Below, piece by piece: positions 42,443-52,144 of a stretch of DNA of 64,000 bases. A program made the translations under genes and the position numbers. The stretch lies in the NCBI RefSeq assembly GCF_023373525.1, contig NZ_CP097218.1, forward strand, positions 2,170,001 through 2,234,000, written 5' to 3'. Every line of letters begins with the position of its first letter. Position 1 is the stretch's first letter. Below the pieces are notes generated by a model, which saw nothing but the letters and a program-made list of their open reading frames with translations, was not told the DNA's origin and made no database searches. This stretch comes from Brachybacterium kimchii (lineage in GTDB: Bacteria; Actinomycetota; Actinomycetes; Actinomycetales; Dermabacteraceae).

Positions 42443-44197
42443 TCACGGCTCAGCCCGTTCATGACCAGTCGTTGACACGCGCTCGGACTCGATGCCCAGA
42501 TCCTCACGCGCAACGGCCAGGAACCTCTCCGCATAGGAGTCGCGAGGGATGTCTCCGAGGTAGTACGTCGCGAAGCCCTTGCGCACCTCGGACATCGGGT
42601 CCGGACCGAGCATCGCGTCGAGCACGTCCTCGACATCGATGAGTCCCTCTTCCGAGCCCTCGATCACGTACGCGGCACGAGCGGTGGGGAACTCACGACG
42701 GAAGTCGTCGACCGCGGCATGCATCGAATTCATCGCCATCGGCTTCTCGGAGTGGAGATAGTCACCCACGACGCTCGAGACGTCGGAGATCATCGCGTCG
42801 GACGCGTTGAAGCAGTCGAAGACGGTCATCTCCTTCTCCGCGAGAACGCCGTAAAGATGAGCCCGTCCGGTCAGCTCCGCATCCTGCTGGAGCATCGCCT
42901 TGATCCGCGCACAGGCACTGCGCAGGGACCGCGTCCTGTAGCTGTACGGATGCGGACGGAAGACGACGGTGCAGCCGCGCTCCAACAGCCGCTGGACCAG
43001 ATCTGGACCGTGCGCGAGAGACGAGTACTGCGCGTCCTGGTGGAAGCCCTGCCACGTGGGCGCGTAGAGGACGGTCGGCGCGGCCATCTCGCCGATGGGC
43101 GCCCGAGCCGCCTCGACACCCTCGACCTGGGGCCGGCCGACGATGCGGAACATCGACTCGGGCATGGAGATCCCTCGCGCGGCGAAGCGGTCGATCGCCG
43201 CCTGTCCGGCAACGTAGTCGCGATCGAACATGCGCGTGACCGGGTTCGTGCTCGCGGCCTTGTCCGATTCCCCGTGGAGGAGCTGGATGTGCATGAGCTC
43301 CGAGTAACGGATCATGTGGTTGTTCAGGACCGCGTTGTTCACGTAGAACGCCGCTCGGGCGCTCGGGACGATCACCGCATCCAGGTCAGCGAGCGTCCTG
43401 CGCAGGATCAGCGGGGCGTCGACGGCGCGTTCGAGGTCCCGGAAGTTCGCGTCGTTGCGGACGATGATCGCGAAGGGCACTCCGAGCCGCTCGAGATACG
43501 GCAGCCACATCGTGATCTGGAAGGCCGATCCTGATTGCGCGCTCCAGTACACGAAGAACCGGGGCTCCAGATCCTCGACGATCTGCGGCATCTCACGCAG
43601 TGCGGAGCTGCGCCGCGAGATCCGCTGCACGATGTCGACGAGGACCGCCGCGGCGAAGAGCACCGCGAGAAGCCCGACGGCGACCACAGCCCATGCCCCT
43701 GCCGCTCCGAGCCACGGAGTGACCACGAGCAGGGCGAGGCCGAGGATCACCAGGGAGTAGACGTAGCCGTAGGCGAAGCGGGGACGATGCTCGGTATCTC
43801 GACCGGGCAGGTGGGCTGCGTACGGGCGGATGCGCCGGTGCATGCGCACCTCGAAGCGCTCGGCCTCGAGCGCGAGCGCGAGGAGACCACCCGAGACGAT
43901 CCACAGGAGCGTCGGCACACCCTGCTGGGCGACGTGGACGAGACCCACGATGAGCAGCAGATAGCGACCGACCAGGTACTCACCCATGGCGCCGACGGAC
44001 CGCAGACGCCGCGTGAGCGAGCGGCGCGTGCGCCACATGATCACGAGCAGCGGGACGGCGAGTGCGACCACGGTCCACGATGCGTCCGGATACAGGAGGA
44101 CCAGAAACGCCGAGGCCATGATGAGGACGTCCACGAGCACTGCCCAGATCCGGAGCAGCTTGACGACCTTGCGTACGACGGGGCGGGAAGCGGGCAT
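42443..44197 (-). CDS. Membrane-integrated CDP-glycerol/ribitol phosphotransferase (TagF-like), second copy
   Basis: A 584-residue paralogue of the protein at 32582-34459, with the same arrangement: about five membrane helices in residues 20-200, then a GT-B region with IQLLHGESDKAASTNPVT, TVLYAPTWQGFHQD, VVFRPHPYSYR and DAMISDVSSVVGDYLHSEKP. One change is HGESDK for HGDSDK. It lacks the acidic tail of the first copy. It lies upstream of, and on the same strand as, the pyruvyltransferase fusion gene. Two long and one short transferase imply a primer-adding step plus two polymerising or linking steps. Confidence 0.82.
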   Translation of the reverse strand: MPASRPVVRKVVKLLRIWAVLVDVLIMASAFLVLLYPDASWTVVALAVPLLVIMWRTRRSLTRRLRSVGAMGEYLVGRYLLLIVGLVHVAQQGVPTLLWIVSGGLLALALEAERFEVRMHRRIRPYAAHLPGRDTEHRPRFAYGYVYSLVILGLALLVVTPWLGAAGAWAVVAVGLLAVLFAAAVLVDIVQRISRRSSALREMPQIVEDLEPRFFVYWSAQSGSAFQITMWLPYLERLGVPFAIIVRNDANFRDLERAVDAPLILRRTLADLDAVIVPSARAAFYVNNAVLNNHMIRYSELMHIQLLHGESDKAASTNPVTRMFDRDYVAGQAAIDRFAARGISMPESMFRIVGRPQVEGVEAARAPIGEMAAPTVLYAPTWQGFHQDAQYSSLAHGPDLVQRLLERGCTVVFRPHPYSYRTRSLRSACARIKAMLQQDAELTGRAHLYGVLAEKEMTVFDCFNASDAMISDVSSVVGDYLHSEKPMAMNSMHAAVDDFRREFPTARAAYVIEGSEEGLIDVEDVLDAMLGPDPMSEVRKGFATYYLGDIPRDSYAERFLAVAREDLGIESERVSTTGHERAEP

Positions 44198-44333
44198 TCG
44201 TCTCTTCTTCTTGGTGGTCTGTTCGCTGGTGGGGACAACGGGTTCTCGCAGGCGGGCTCGCAGCAGCCGTAGGGATGCTGGCCATCGGCCGCCGGTCGTG
44301 TGCTCTCGGTTCGCGCCGCCGAGAGCGGAGGCG

Positions 44334-45353
44334 TCAGTGCGCGTGGGCTCCCCGCGGCGATCCGTTGGGGCGGCGCCGCAAGATCCTCTGCAGGAGCCCG
44401 AGAAGGCCGCCCGCGGCGTCGGACTCGGGCGGCGTGGCCGGCCCGTAGTGCTCCGTGTGCAAGAGGCCCATAAGGGGGTAGCTCGTCCCGTTGATCCGGG
44501 CGTTCCTGATCACCGTGTACTGCCCCTGGGTCTGCACCTCGTCACCCGTCACGACGTCGCCGACGGAGACCGCATGCCGCATGTCGACGGGCATACGCTG
44601 GGAATGTCCCGGATAGGCCTTCAGGTACGTGGCGTGCGTGCACGTCCAGATGCGCGGAGCGGGCGCGGTCTCCTGATACGTCGCAACGGCGTCGCGGAGC
44701 TTCCGGGCCCACAGCACGGCCGCCACGCTCCCGTGCATGTGATGGTCCTCCGGATTGGGGTTGCGCATCCGCTCGTCCACGACACCCGTCTTCGAGTCGA
44801 GCACGTCCTCGTCGATGTCGACGTAGGGAAGCCCGCGTCGCACGGCTTCCCTCCTCAGCATCTCGTTGTACCGGAGCGTCAAATCGGTGCGCTGCTTCTG
44901 CGTGGCCGTGATCGCGCTCCGCTTGACCACGACCTCCCCGACCTGGTCGTCGTCGGTGATCGTGGGAAGCGTGGCGCCGGTGATGATTATGCGGCGGAAT
45001 CCGAGGCCCCGCAGCTCGTCGATGAACTCGAAGTACGCCTCGACCGAGTTCTCCATCTGGAGCTCGACGGGCTCGTCATACTTGTCGGCGCGGTACCAGA
45101 TCACGTAACCGCAGTCGACTTCGCCGAGGTGGAACACCACGATCGCCTCTCGAGACCTGTCGCTGATCCACTTCCGGAACCGGCCGATCGCATCGGTCTT
45201 GGAGTTCGGGTTCCTCATGCCGACGGCGGTCGCACCGCCGACCTCGACCCCGGTGAGCTCGTGAGGTGCGAGGAGACCGGCCTTCGCGGCCTTCTTGAAG
45301 TACCGGACGTGACTGTCGCCCAGGTAGTACACGGGGAGCGGTGAAGCGGTCAT
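44334..45353 (-). CDS. SGNH/GDSL-type hydrolase
   Basis: A 339-residue protein. YYLGDSHVRYF near the N-terminus gives the nucleophilic Ser block. EDHHMHGS near residue 200 gives the Asp-His block of an SGNH esterase fold. The C-terminal 110 residues (from about 230) include beta-rich text such as GDEVQTQGQYTVIRNARINGTSYPLMGLLHTEHYGP and an Arg-rich end. No signal peptide is seen, so it may act inside the cell. In a wall-polymer locus such enzymes usually add or remove O-acetyl groups; this is inference. It is divergent from the IspD-like gene across a region with a 26-bp palindrome. Confidence 0.72.
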   Translation of the reverse strand: MTASPLPVYYLGDSHVRYFKKAAKAGLLAPHELTGVEVGGATAVGMRNPNSKTDAIGRFRKWISDRSREAIVVFHLGEVDCGYVIWYRADKYDEPVELQMENSVEAYFEFIDELRGLGFRRIIITGATLPTITDDDQVGEVVVKRSAITATQKQRTDLTLRYNEMLRREAVRRGLPYVDIDEDVLDSKTGVVDERMRNPNPEDHHMHGSVAAVLWARKLRDAVATYQETAPAPRIWTCTHATYLKAYPGHSQRMPVDMRHAVSVGDVVTGDEVQTQGQYTVIRNARINGTSYPLMGLLHTEHYGPATPPESDAAGGLLGLLQRILRRRPNGSPRGAHAH

Positions 45354-45454
45354 CCCCCGATCGTAAGTGAACGCCAGGTGCCTTCAGAGTGCACGGGAGG
45401 CGACTCTCACGCACACCTCGCTCCGCATGCTCGCCGCCGCAATGCGTGCCCTCG

Positions 45455-45480
45455 GAGACCTGCGCGGCCGCGCAGGTCTC
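45455..45480. promoter_or_regulatory. 26-bp perfect palindrome in a divergent promoter region
   Basis: Positions 45455-45467 (gagacctgcgcgg) are exactly complementary to 45468-45480. It lies between the divergent SGNH and IspD-like genes, where a terminator would serve no upstream gene, so an operator or attenuator is more likely. A second hairpin, ccgggag/ctcccgg (45506-45524), follows in the leader of the IspD-like gene. Confidence 0.55.
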
Positions 45481-45614
45481 GTCTTGTATGGTTACGAGCA
45501 CCTGTCCGGGAGGTGAACTCCCGGCTGACCGACGTAGCGGTCGCGTGACCACGCCGGAGCGGCAACCCCGCAGCGGAGCGGAGCGCGACACCGACTGCAC
45601 GAAGGAACCCATCC

Positions 45615-46301
45615 ATGTATTCACTGATCCTGCTGAACGGAGGGATCGGGGCTCGCATCGGCGCCAACCAGCCGAAGCAGCTGCTGAAACTCCGCGGCAT
45701 CCCGATCCTGGTCTACGCGCTGATCATGGCGAACCGGGTCGAGAAGATCGACCAGATCGTCCTGAACTACCCGCCGGAGTGGAAGGAAGAGGTCGAGGAG
45801 GTCCTCCGGGACTACGCGATCTCCACCCCGGTCACGCTCGTCGAGGCCGGCGACTCCCGCCACTCCTCCGTCGCCGCGATGCTCCCGCACTGCACCAACG
45901 ACGACGTGATCATCCACGAGGCCGCGCGCCCGCTGGTGACGAAGAGGAACTTCGAGGACCTCATCGCGTCAGAGCACAGCAATGTCTCGCTGATGACGCC
46001 GATCTCCTTCACCGTGGCACCCGTCGACCCCGAGACCCACGAGGTCACGGGCTCGCTGGAGCGCGACCAGCTGCGCAACGTGCAGCTGCCGCAGAAGTTC
46101 TCCAAGGCCGATCTGCAGGACGCCCACGCCAAGGCCGAGCAGGACCACAAGGTCTACACGGAGGATGCGACCCTCGTCGCGGTCACCGGGCACCCCGTCC
46201 ATTTCATCGACGGCTCCGACGTGAACTTCAAGGTCACCACGCCCACTGATCTGCGCATGGCGGGATTCCTCCTGCGCCCGGAGGAGGAAGACGATGACTA
46301 A
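45615..46301 (+). CDS. tarI: IspD/TarI-like cytidylyltransferase (probable CDP-ribitol synthesis)
   Basis: A 228-residue nucleotidyltransferase. LLNGGIGARIGANQPKQLLKLRGIPIL is the CTP-binding loop of the IspD/TarI family. VNYPP-like and VTLVEAGDSRHSSVAAML segments follow, then HEAARPLV and a C-terminal SDVNFKVTTPTDLRMA. It overlaps the next gene, an SDR reductase, by eight bases. In Haemophilus the Bcs1/Acs1 proteins fuse these same two activities to make CDP-ribitol from ribulose 5-phosphate, so this pair looks like the split form. It would supply the polyol-phosphate donor for the three TagF-like enzymes. IspD of isoprenoid synthesis is less likely given the context. Confidence 0.82.
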   Translation: MYSLILLNGGIGARIGANQPKQLLKLRGIPILVYALIMANRVEKIDQIVLNYPPEWKEEVEEVLRDYAISTPVTLVEAGDSRHSSVAAMLPHCTNDDVIIHEAARPLVTKRNFEDLIASEHSNVSLMTPISFTVAPVDPETHEVTGSLERDQLRNVQLPQKFSKADLQDAHAKAEQDHKVYTEDATLVAVTGHPVHFIDGSDVNFKVTTPTDLRMAGFLLRPEEEDDD

Positions 46302-47001
46302 GACTGCTCTCGTCACCGGTGCTTCGCGCGGGATCGGTCTCGAGACCACCCGCCGCTTCCTGCACAACAGCGAGGACATCACCACCGTGGTGATGTTCGC
46401 CCGCAAGTCCGACGACTTCGACGCCGCCGTCGAGGAGCTGCGCTCCTCGAGCCCCGTCGGCCGCAAGATCATCACCCGCTACGTCGACGTGGGCGATCGC
46501 GACTCCCTGCACGAGGCCCTCGAGTCCGTGCACGGCGAGGTCGGCAACATCGACATCCTCGTCAACAACGCGGGCTACACGAACCCGGTCCCGCTGCAGC
46601 AGGCGGAGATCGAGGACTTCGAGAAGACGATGAACGTGAACGTCTACGCGCCGTTCCTCATCGTGAAGTGGCTGCTGAACCACGGCAACGTGTTCAAGCT
46701 GATCGTCAACATCGCCTCGACCGCCGGCATCAACGGGCGCTCGGGCTGGCTCACGTACTCGGCCTCCAAGGCGGCCGTGATCAACATGAGCCAGGTGATG
46801 CGAGAGGAGCTCGCGATCTACGGCACCCGCGTGGTCTGCCTCTCCCCCGGCCGCACCGCGACCGCCCTGCGCCGCACCCTGGCGCCGGAGGAGGACCCGT
46901 CCACGATCATGCAGCCCGAGCACGTCGCGCGGGTCATCGAGACCCTCGCCTCGCCCGTCGGCCGCTTCATCGACTCGGAGAACATCGTCGTGCGCCAGTG
47001 A
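46294..47001 (+). CDS. Short-chain dehydrogenase (probable ribulose-5-phosphate reductase of CDP-ribitol synthesis)
   Basis: A 235-residue SDR. The cofactor motif TGASRGIG (residues 8-15), NNAG (91-94) and the catalytic Ser142, Tyr155 and Lys159 (YSASK) are all present. Canonical TarJ is a zinc-dependent medium-chain enzyme. The SDR type paired with an IspD-like partner is the arrangement seen as one polypeptide in Haemophilus Bcs1. The ATG lies within the end of the cytidylyltransferase gene. A strong terminator follows at 47065-47102. Ribulose 5-phosphate as substrate is inferred from the pairing. Confidence 0.82.
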   Translation: MTKTALVTGASRGIGLETTRRFLHNSEDITTVVMFARKSDDFDAAVEELRSSSPVGRKIITRYVDVGDRDSLHEALESVHGEVGNIDILVNNAGYTNPVPLQQAEIEDFEKTMNVNVYAPFLIVKWLLNHGNVFKLIVNIASTAGINGRSGWLTYSASKAAVINMSQVMREELAIYGTRVVCLSPGRTATALRRTLAPEEDPSTIMQPEHVARVIETLASPVGRFIDSENIVVRQ

Positions 47002-47313
47002 CGCCTCCGCGTCAGCCCGGCGCGCGACCGTCCGCAGGACGGATCCTGCCGGGCCAGTGCTGAGAGAAGGACCCCACGAGCTTCGGCTCGTGGGGCCCTT
47101 CTGCGTCCGGGGCCTCCTCGACGAAGCGTTCACGGCACGGCGACAGGGCGGATCTCCCTGACGGCGGAGTCCCGGAAGCGCGGACCGGCTGGGCCCGATT
47201 CGGCAGCCGATGTGGCGCCCACCACATATATCTGGTGGAATGCACAGCACGGCAGTGACTGCCGCGCACGTCCTCCCGGCCCGGAAGAACGGGTCAGATC
47301 GAAGGAGAAGCAC
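47002..47313. other. Intergenic region after the CDP-ribitol genes
   Basis: It holds the terminator at 47065-47102 and, near 47219-47238, a small hairpin ccacca/tggtgg with loop catatatc, which may instead be a promoter -10 region for the next gene. No coding sequence is supported. Confidence 0.5.
47065..47102 (+). terminator. Terminator of the IspD-SDR operon
   Basis: A 17-position stem (one A-C mismatch at 47071/47096) closes on a TTCG tetraloop at 47082-47085. It lies 63 bases after the SDR stop codon. Confidence 0.88.
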
Positions 47314-49167
<1,854 letters not shown>

Positions 49168-49180
49168 CCCCAGCTCCGCA

Positions 49181-49232
49181 CGACGGAGGGCGGGGGCGGT
49201 CTCATCCGAGGCCGCCCCGCCCTCCGTCGTCG
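49181..49232 (+). terminator. Terminator after the low-complexity protein
   Basis: A stem of about 15 bp (cgacggagggcgggg on the left, its complement near 49216-49230) with one bulged G closes a loop of about 17 bases. It starts 14 bases after the stop codon. Confidence 0.7.
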
Positions 49233-49263
49233 GACCCGGGCGCCGAGGATTAGACTCGTGGGA

Positions 49264-49449
49264 ATGATGCCGCTCGAGCCCCTCTTCGCCTTCTACGGGA
49301 TCTCCGCGCTCGTGCTGATCCTGCTCGTCGTGGTCGGCGTCGTCATCGGTCGGCGCTTCCGCCGTCACGACGAGGAGGAGAGCCGCCGTGAGCGCGAGCG
49401 CGCCGCCGCCTCGCCCGTCAGCCCGCCGGAGGACGAGTCGAGACGTTGA
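49264..49449 (+). CDS. Small single-pass membrane protein
   Basis: A 61-residue protein (two residues longer if a GTG at 49258 is used). One membrane helix covers about residues 7-29, followed by a basic-acidic tail RRFRRHDEEESRRERERAAA. It has the layout of small membrane adaptor proteins, but I recognise no family. It lies between a terminator and the matrix-type gene group. Start choice is uncertain because no ribosome binding site is obvious. Confidence 0.5.
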   Translation: MMPLEPLFAFYGISALVLILLVVVGVVIGRRFRRHDEEESRRERERAAASPVSPPEDESRR

Positions 49450-49615
49450 CGTCCCTTCAGCCGCAGCCTCGCCCACTCCCGCACAGTGCCGAAGATCGTG
49501 ACGAGACGGTGACCCATTCGGGCCGTGCAGGCGCCTACTGATCAGTAATCTGAGGCTGGCTCCGTGGACGTGCGGGGCGACCGCAGGCGGGCCGACGTGT
49601 CCGCTTGCACGCTGA

Positions 49616-49652
49616 TGCCCTCCCCCTTCCCTCGAATGCACTGGGGAGGGCA
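49616..49652 (+). promoter_or_regulatory. Hairpin that buries the ribosome binding site of the GT2 gene
   Basis: Arm 49616-49625 (tgccctcccc) pairs perfectly with 49643-49652, which contains the ribosome binding site GGGGAGGG (49643-49650) of the gene starting at GTG 49658. The loop is 17 bases. Folding would block translation, so this is a candidate switch. A 12-bp palindrome TACTGATCAGTA at 49536-49547 lies further upstream. Confidence 0.55.
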
Positions 49653-49657
49653 TCGAC

Positions 49658-51585
49658 GTGTCCGACGCGGCATCATCTGCGAAAGCGAGCACCCGCATGA
49701 GGCCCCTCCTGACAGTGCTCCTCGCCGTGCTCTTCGGCGTCGCCGCCGTCTTCGTCTTCGGGCTCTCGGGGGAGTTCGGATCCTTCGGCGAGAAGATCTG
49801 GCGAGACGTCGCCGTGCTGCTCCTGACCGTCGTCGCAGCCTGCGCTCTGACCTACGTTGCGCTGCTGCTGATGATCTTCTCCGGCGAGGTCAGGCATCCG
49901 CGGAACACACCCGGCGACCCAGATGTCCTGGAGTGGCACGTGCTGGTGCCGTGCCGCGACGAGGAGAGCGTCATCGCCGAGACCGTCTCAGCGGCACGCT
50001 CCAGCTTCCCGGGCTTGCACGTGTGGGTGATCGACGACGCCAGCGAGGACGCGACCGCGGAGGTGGTGCGGGGCCTCATGGTGTTCGACCAGCGCGTGCA
50101 CCTGATCTCCCGGATTGCCCCCGAGGCCCGCACCGGAAAGGGCGACGCCCTGAACGCCGCCTACCGGATCGTCTCCGAGCACGTGGGCGGCACCGAGGAC
50201 ATGCGCCACCGCACTGTGATCGGCGTCCTGGACGCCGACGGCTACCTCTCCGACAACACGCTCGCGATGCTCGCAGGCCCGCAGGCGTTCGGGGACGCTG
50301 AGATCGGCGCGGTGCAGCTCGAGGTGTGGATGAAGAACCGCGGGGACCGCCGTCCCCGCCCGACTGACGGGCGCTGGCTCAACATCGTCGGCAGGTTCCT
50401 GGTGCGCATGCAGGACCTGGAGTTCCGCACCACGAACTCGGCCATGCAAGTGCTGAGGGTGCGCACGGGCACGGTCGGCATGGGCGGCAACGGCCAGTTC
50501 ACGCGGCTATCCGTTCTGGACGCCCTCGCCAGCCGGCGCGGCAAGCCATGGGGCAAGAAGCTCTCGGAGGACTACGAGCTGGGCCTCAACATCCTGCAGA
50601 TGGGCATGCACAACCACTATGTGCGCGAGGCGCATGTCTCCCAGGAGGCTCTCCCGTTCACCCGACGCCTCATCACTCAGCGCACCCGTTGGGCGCAGGG
50701 CAACATGGAGTGCGCCTCCGCGCTGCCCGGGCTGCGCAAGAGCGGTCATCTGAGCCTTGCCGGCCTCCTGGAGATCCACTACTTCATGCTTCAGCCCGTC
50801 GTGATGATGCTGAATCTGGTGCTGGTCCCCTTCTGCTGGTCCTGGGAGTGGCGCAGTCTGCCCTGGACTACTGGTCCTCATCGAGCCTGCTGACTCTCGT
50901 ACTGGCGGGACTGTTCTTCCTGGTCCTGCCCTACGCCGTGTGGGGGCTGGTGTACCGCACTGTCACCGATCAGGAGATCTCCCGGAGCCAGTGCGTCGCG
51001 CTGGGGCTCGCCAACCTGGTCTACGTATACCTGACCTACGTCTACTACATGCGAGCGGCCTGGCGAGCCGTCACCGGCCGTACCGGCTGGGCGAAGACTC
51101 GCCGCAACGCAGACGGTCGTGTCCTCGCCGACGTCGCCCTTGGGGCAGACCTGACGGCGCTGCCGCTGCTCAGCATCGAGCAGCTCGAGGAGCTGGCGGC
51201 CGAGCTCGACGGTCGCTCCGACCTGGGCATTGACTTCGTCTCCGGCTGGGCGATCATGTGGCCCACGCGCACAGCCAGGCTGGAGCGAGCCCTCGCCGCG
51301 CAGTCGCCGATGCAGACCCGGGATGCGATCGGCAGCATCAGGGTCTCCTCGGCGATGGTCGGCGCCACTCGCCTCGAGCGCGCCGCGGGCGATCTCGAGG
51401 ACGCGCTGGAGCGCGGGGACACGGACGCGGCCGCCGCACAGCTGCCGGTCGTCACCGCCGTCGGCCAGGAGACCGTGAATATGCTTCGCAAGGAGGTATC
51501 GGTGCGGCGCGAGCTGCTGCAGGTGCCACTGATGGAGCAGCCCTCACTCACTCAGACGCAGGCGGTGCCGATCCGTCGCCGGTGA
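49658..51585 (+). pseudogene. Processive GT2 glycan synthase, interrupted by a one-base frameshift
   Basis: A cellulose/poly-GlcNAc-synthase-like family 2 enzyme. The first frame (to a stop at 50893) has two N-terminal membrane helices, then HVLVPCRDEES, VIDDASED, LDADG, the LSEDYELGL base region and QRTRWAQG (QxxRW), a full processive GT2 set. Near 50827-50830 the frame breaks: after MMLNLVLVP the homologous text LLLVLGVAQSALDYW continues in another frame and runs to 51585. That second part adds membrane helices and a 190-residue cytoplasmic tail. One missing C in the cccc run explains it. It could be a sequencing error, a true mutation or phase variation. The start is GTG 49658. The product is probably an exopolysaccharide. 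Confidence 0.8.
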
Positions 51586-51949
51586 GGGCACTGGCGACGA
51601 GGTTCCGAAGCTCTTGGCGCAGCTGGCGGGGACGGAATGGCTTGGTCAGATACGCGTCGGCGCCGGCTTCGAGTCCCAGCCTGGCGTCCTCGGCCTGTGA
51701 GCGGGCGCTCAGCATCACGATCAGTCCGATGACGGCGGTGCGCACGCGGCGCACCACCTCGTATCCATCCATGTCCGGCAGGCCGACGTCCACGAGCGCC
51801 AGGTCCGGTGGTTCGGCGATGAGTGACGCGATCCCGTCTGTTCCGCTGGCCGCGGTCGTGACCGCGTACCCCTCCTGGCTCAGAACTACCTCGAGGAGAC
51901 GCCGGATGTCGTCGTCATCCTCGATCACCGTTGCCGTCGCTGTGCCCAT
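51548..51949 (-). CDS. Stand-alone receiver-domain response regulator
   Basis: A 133-residue CheY-like protein with only a receiver domain. The acidic pocket is IEDDDD (Asp11-12), the phospho-acceptor is Asp54 in LVDVGLPDMDGY, the switch Ser is in MLSARS, and Lys103 is in LTKPF. No output domain is present, so it must act by protein contact. It is divergent from the histidine kinase (195 bp apart), its likely partner, and its end overlaps the end of the GT2 gene by 38 bp. ATG 51949 gives the standard length. Confidence 0.9.
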   Translation of the reverse strand: MGTATATVIEDDDDIRRLLEVVLSQEGYAVTTAASGTDGIASLIAEPPDLALVDVGLPDMDGYEVVRRVRTAVIGLIVMLSARSQAEDARLGLEAGADAYLTKPFRPRQLRQELRNLVASALTGDGSAPPASE

Positions 51950-52144
51950 GCGCTCGACCTCCCTGACCCGACCGTTGTCACGCTCCAGGTTATGGGATGC
52001 GGGGCGCGGCGAAGAGGGGGATGGAAGGACGGGCCGGTAGGACGAACTGACCGTCGCTCGCAGCGGGAAGCCCACGCACTCCCCTGCGAAGTCACTCTCC
52101 ATCATTCGGTCTGGCAGTTCACCCGAGTCTGGAAGAGTGCTCGC

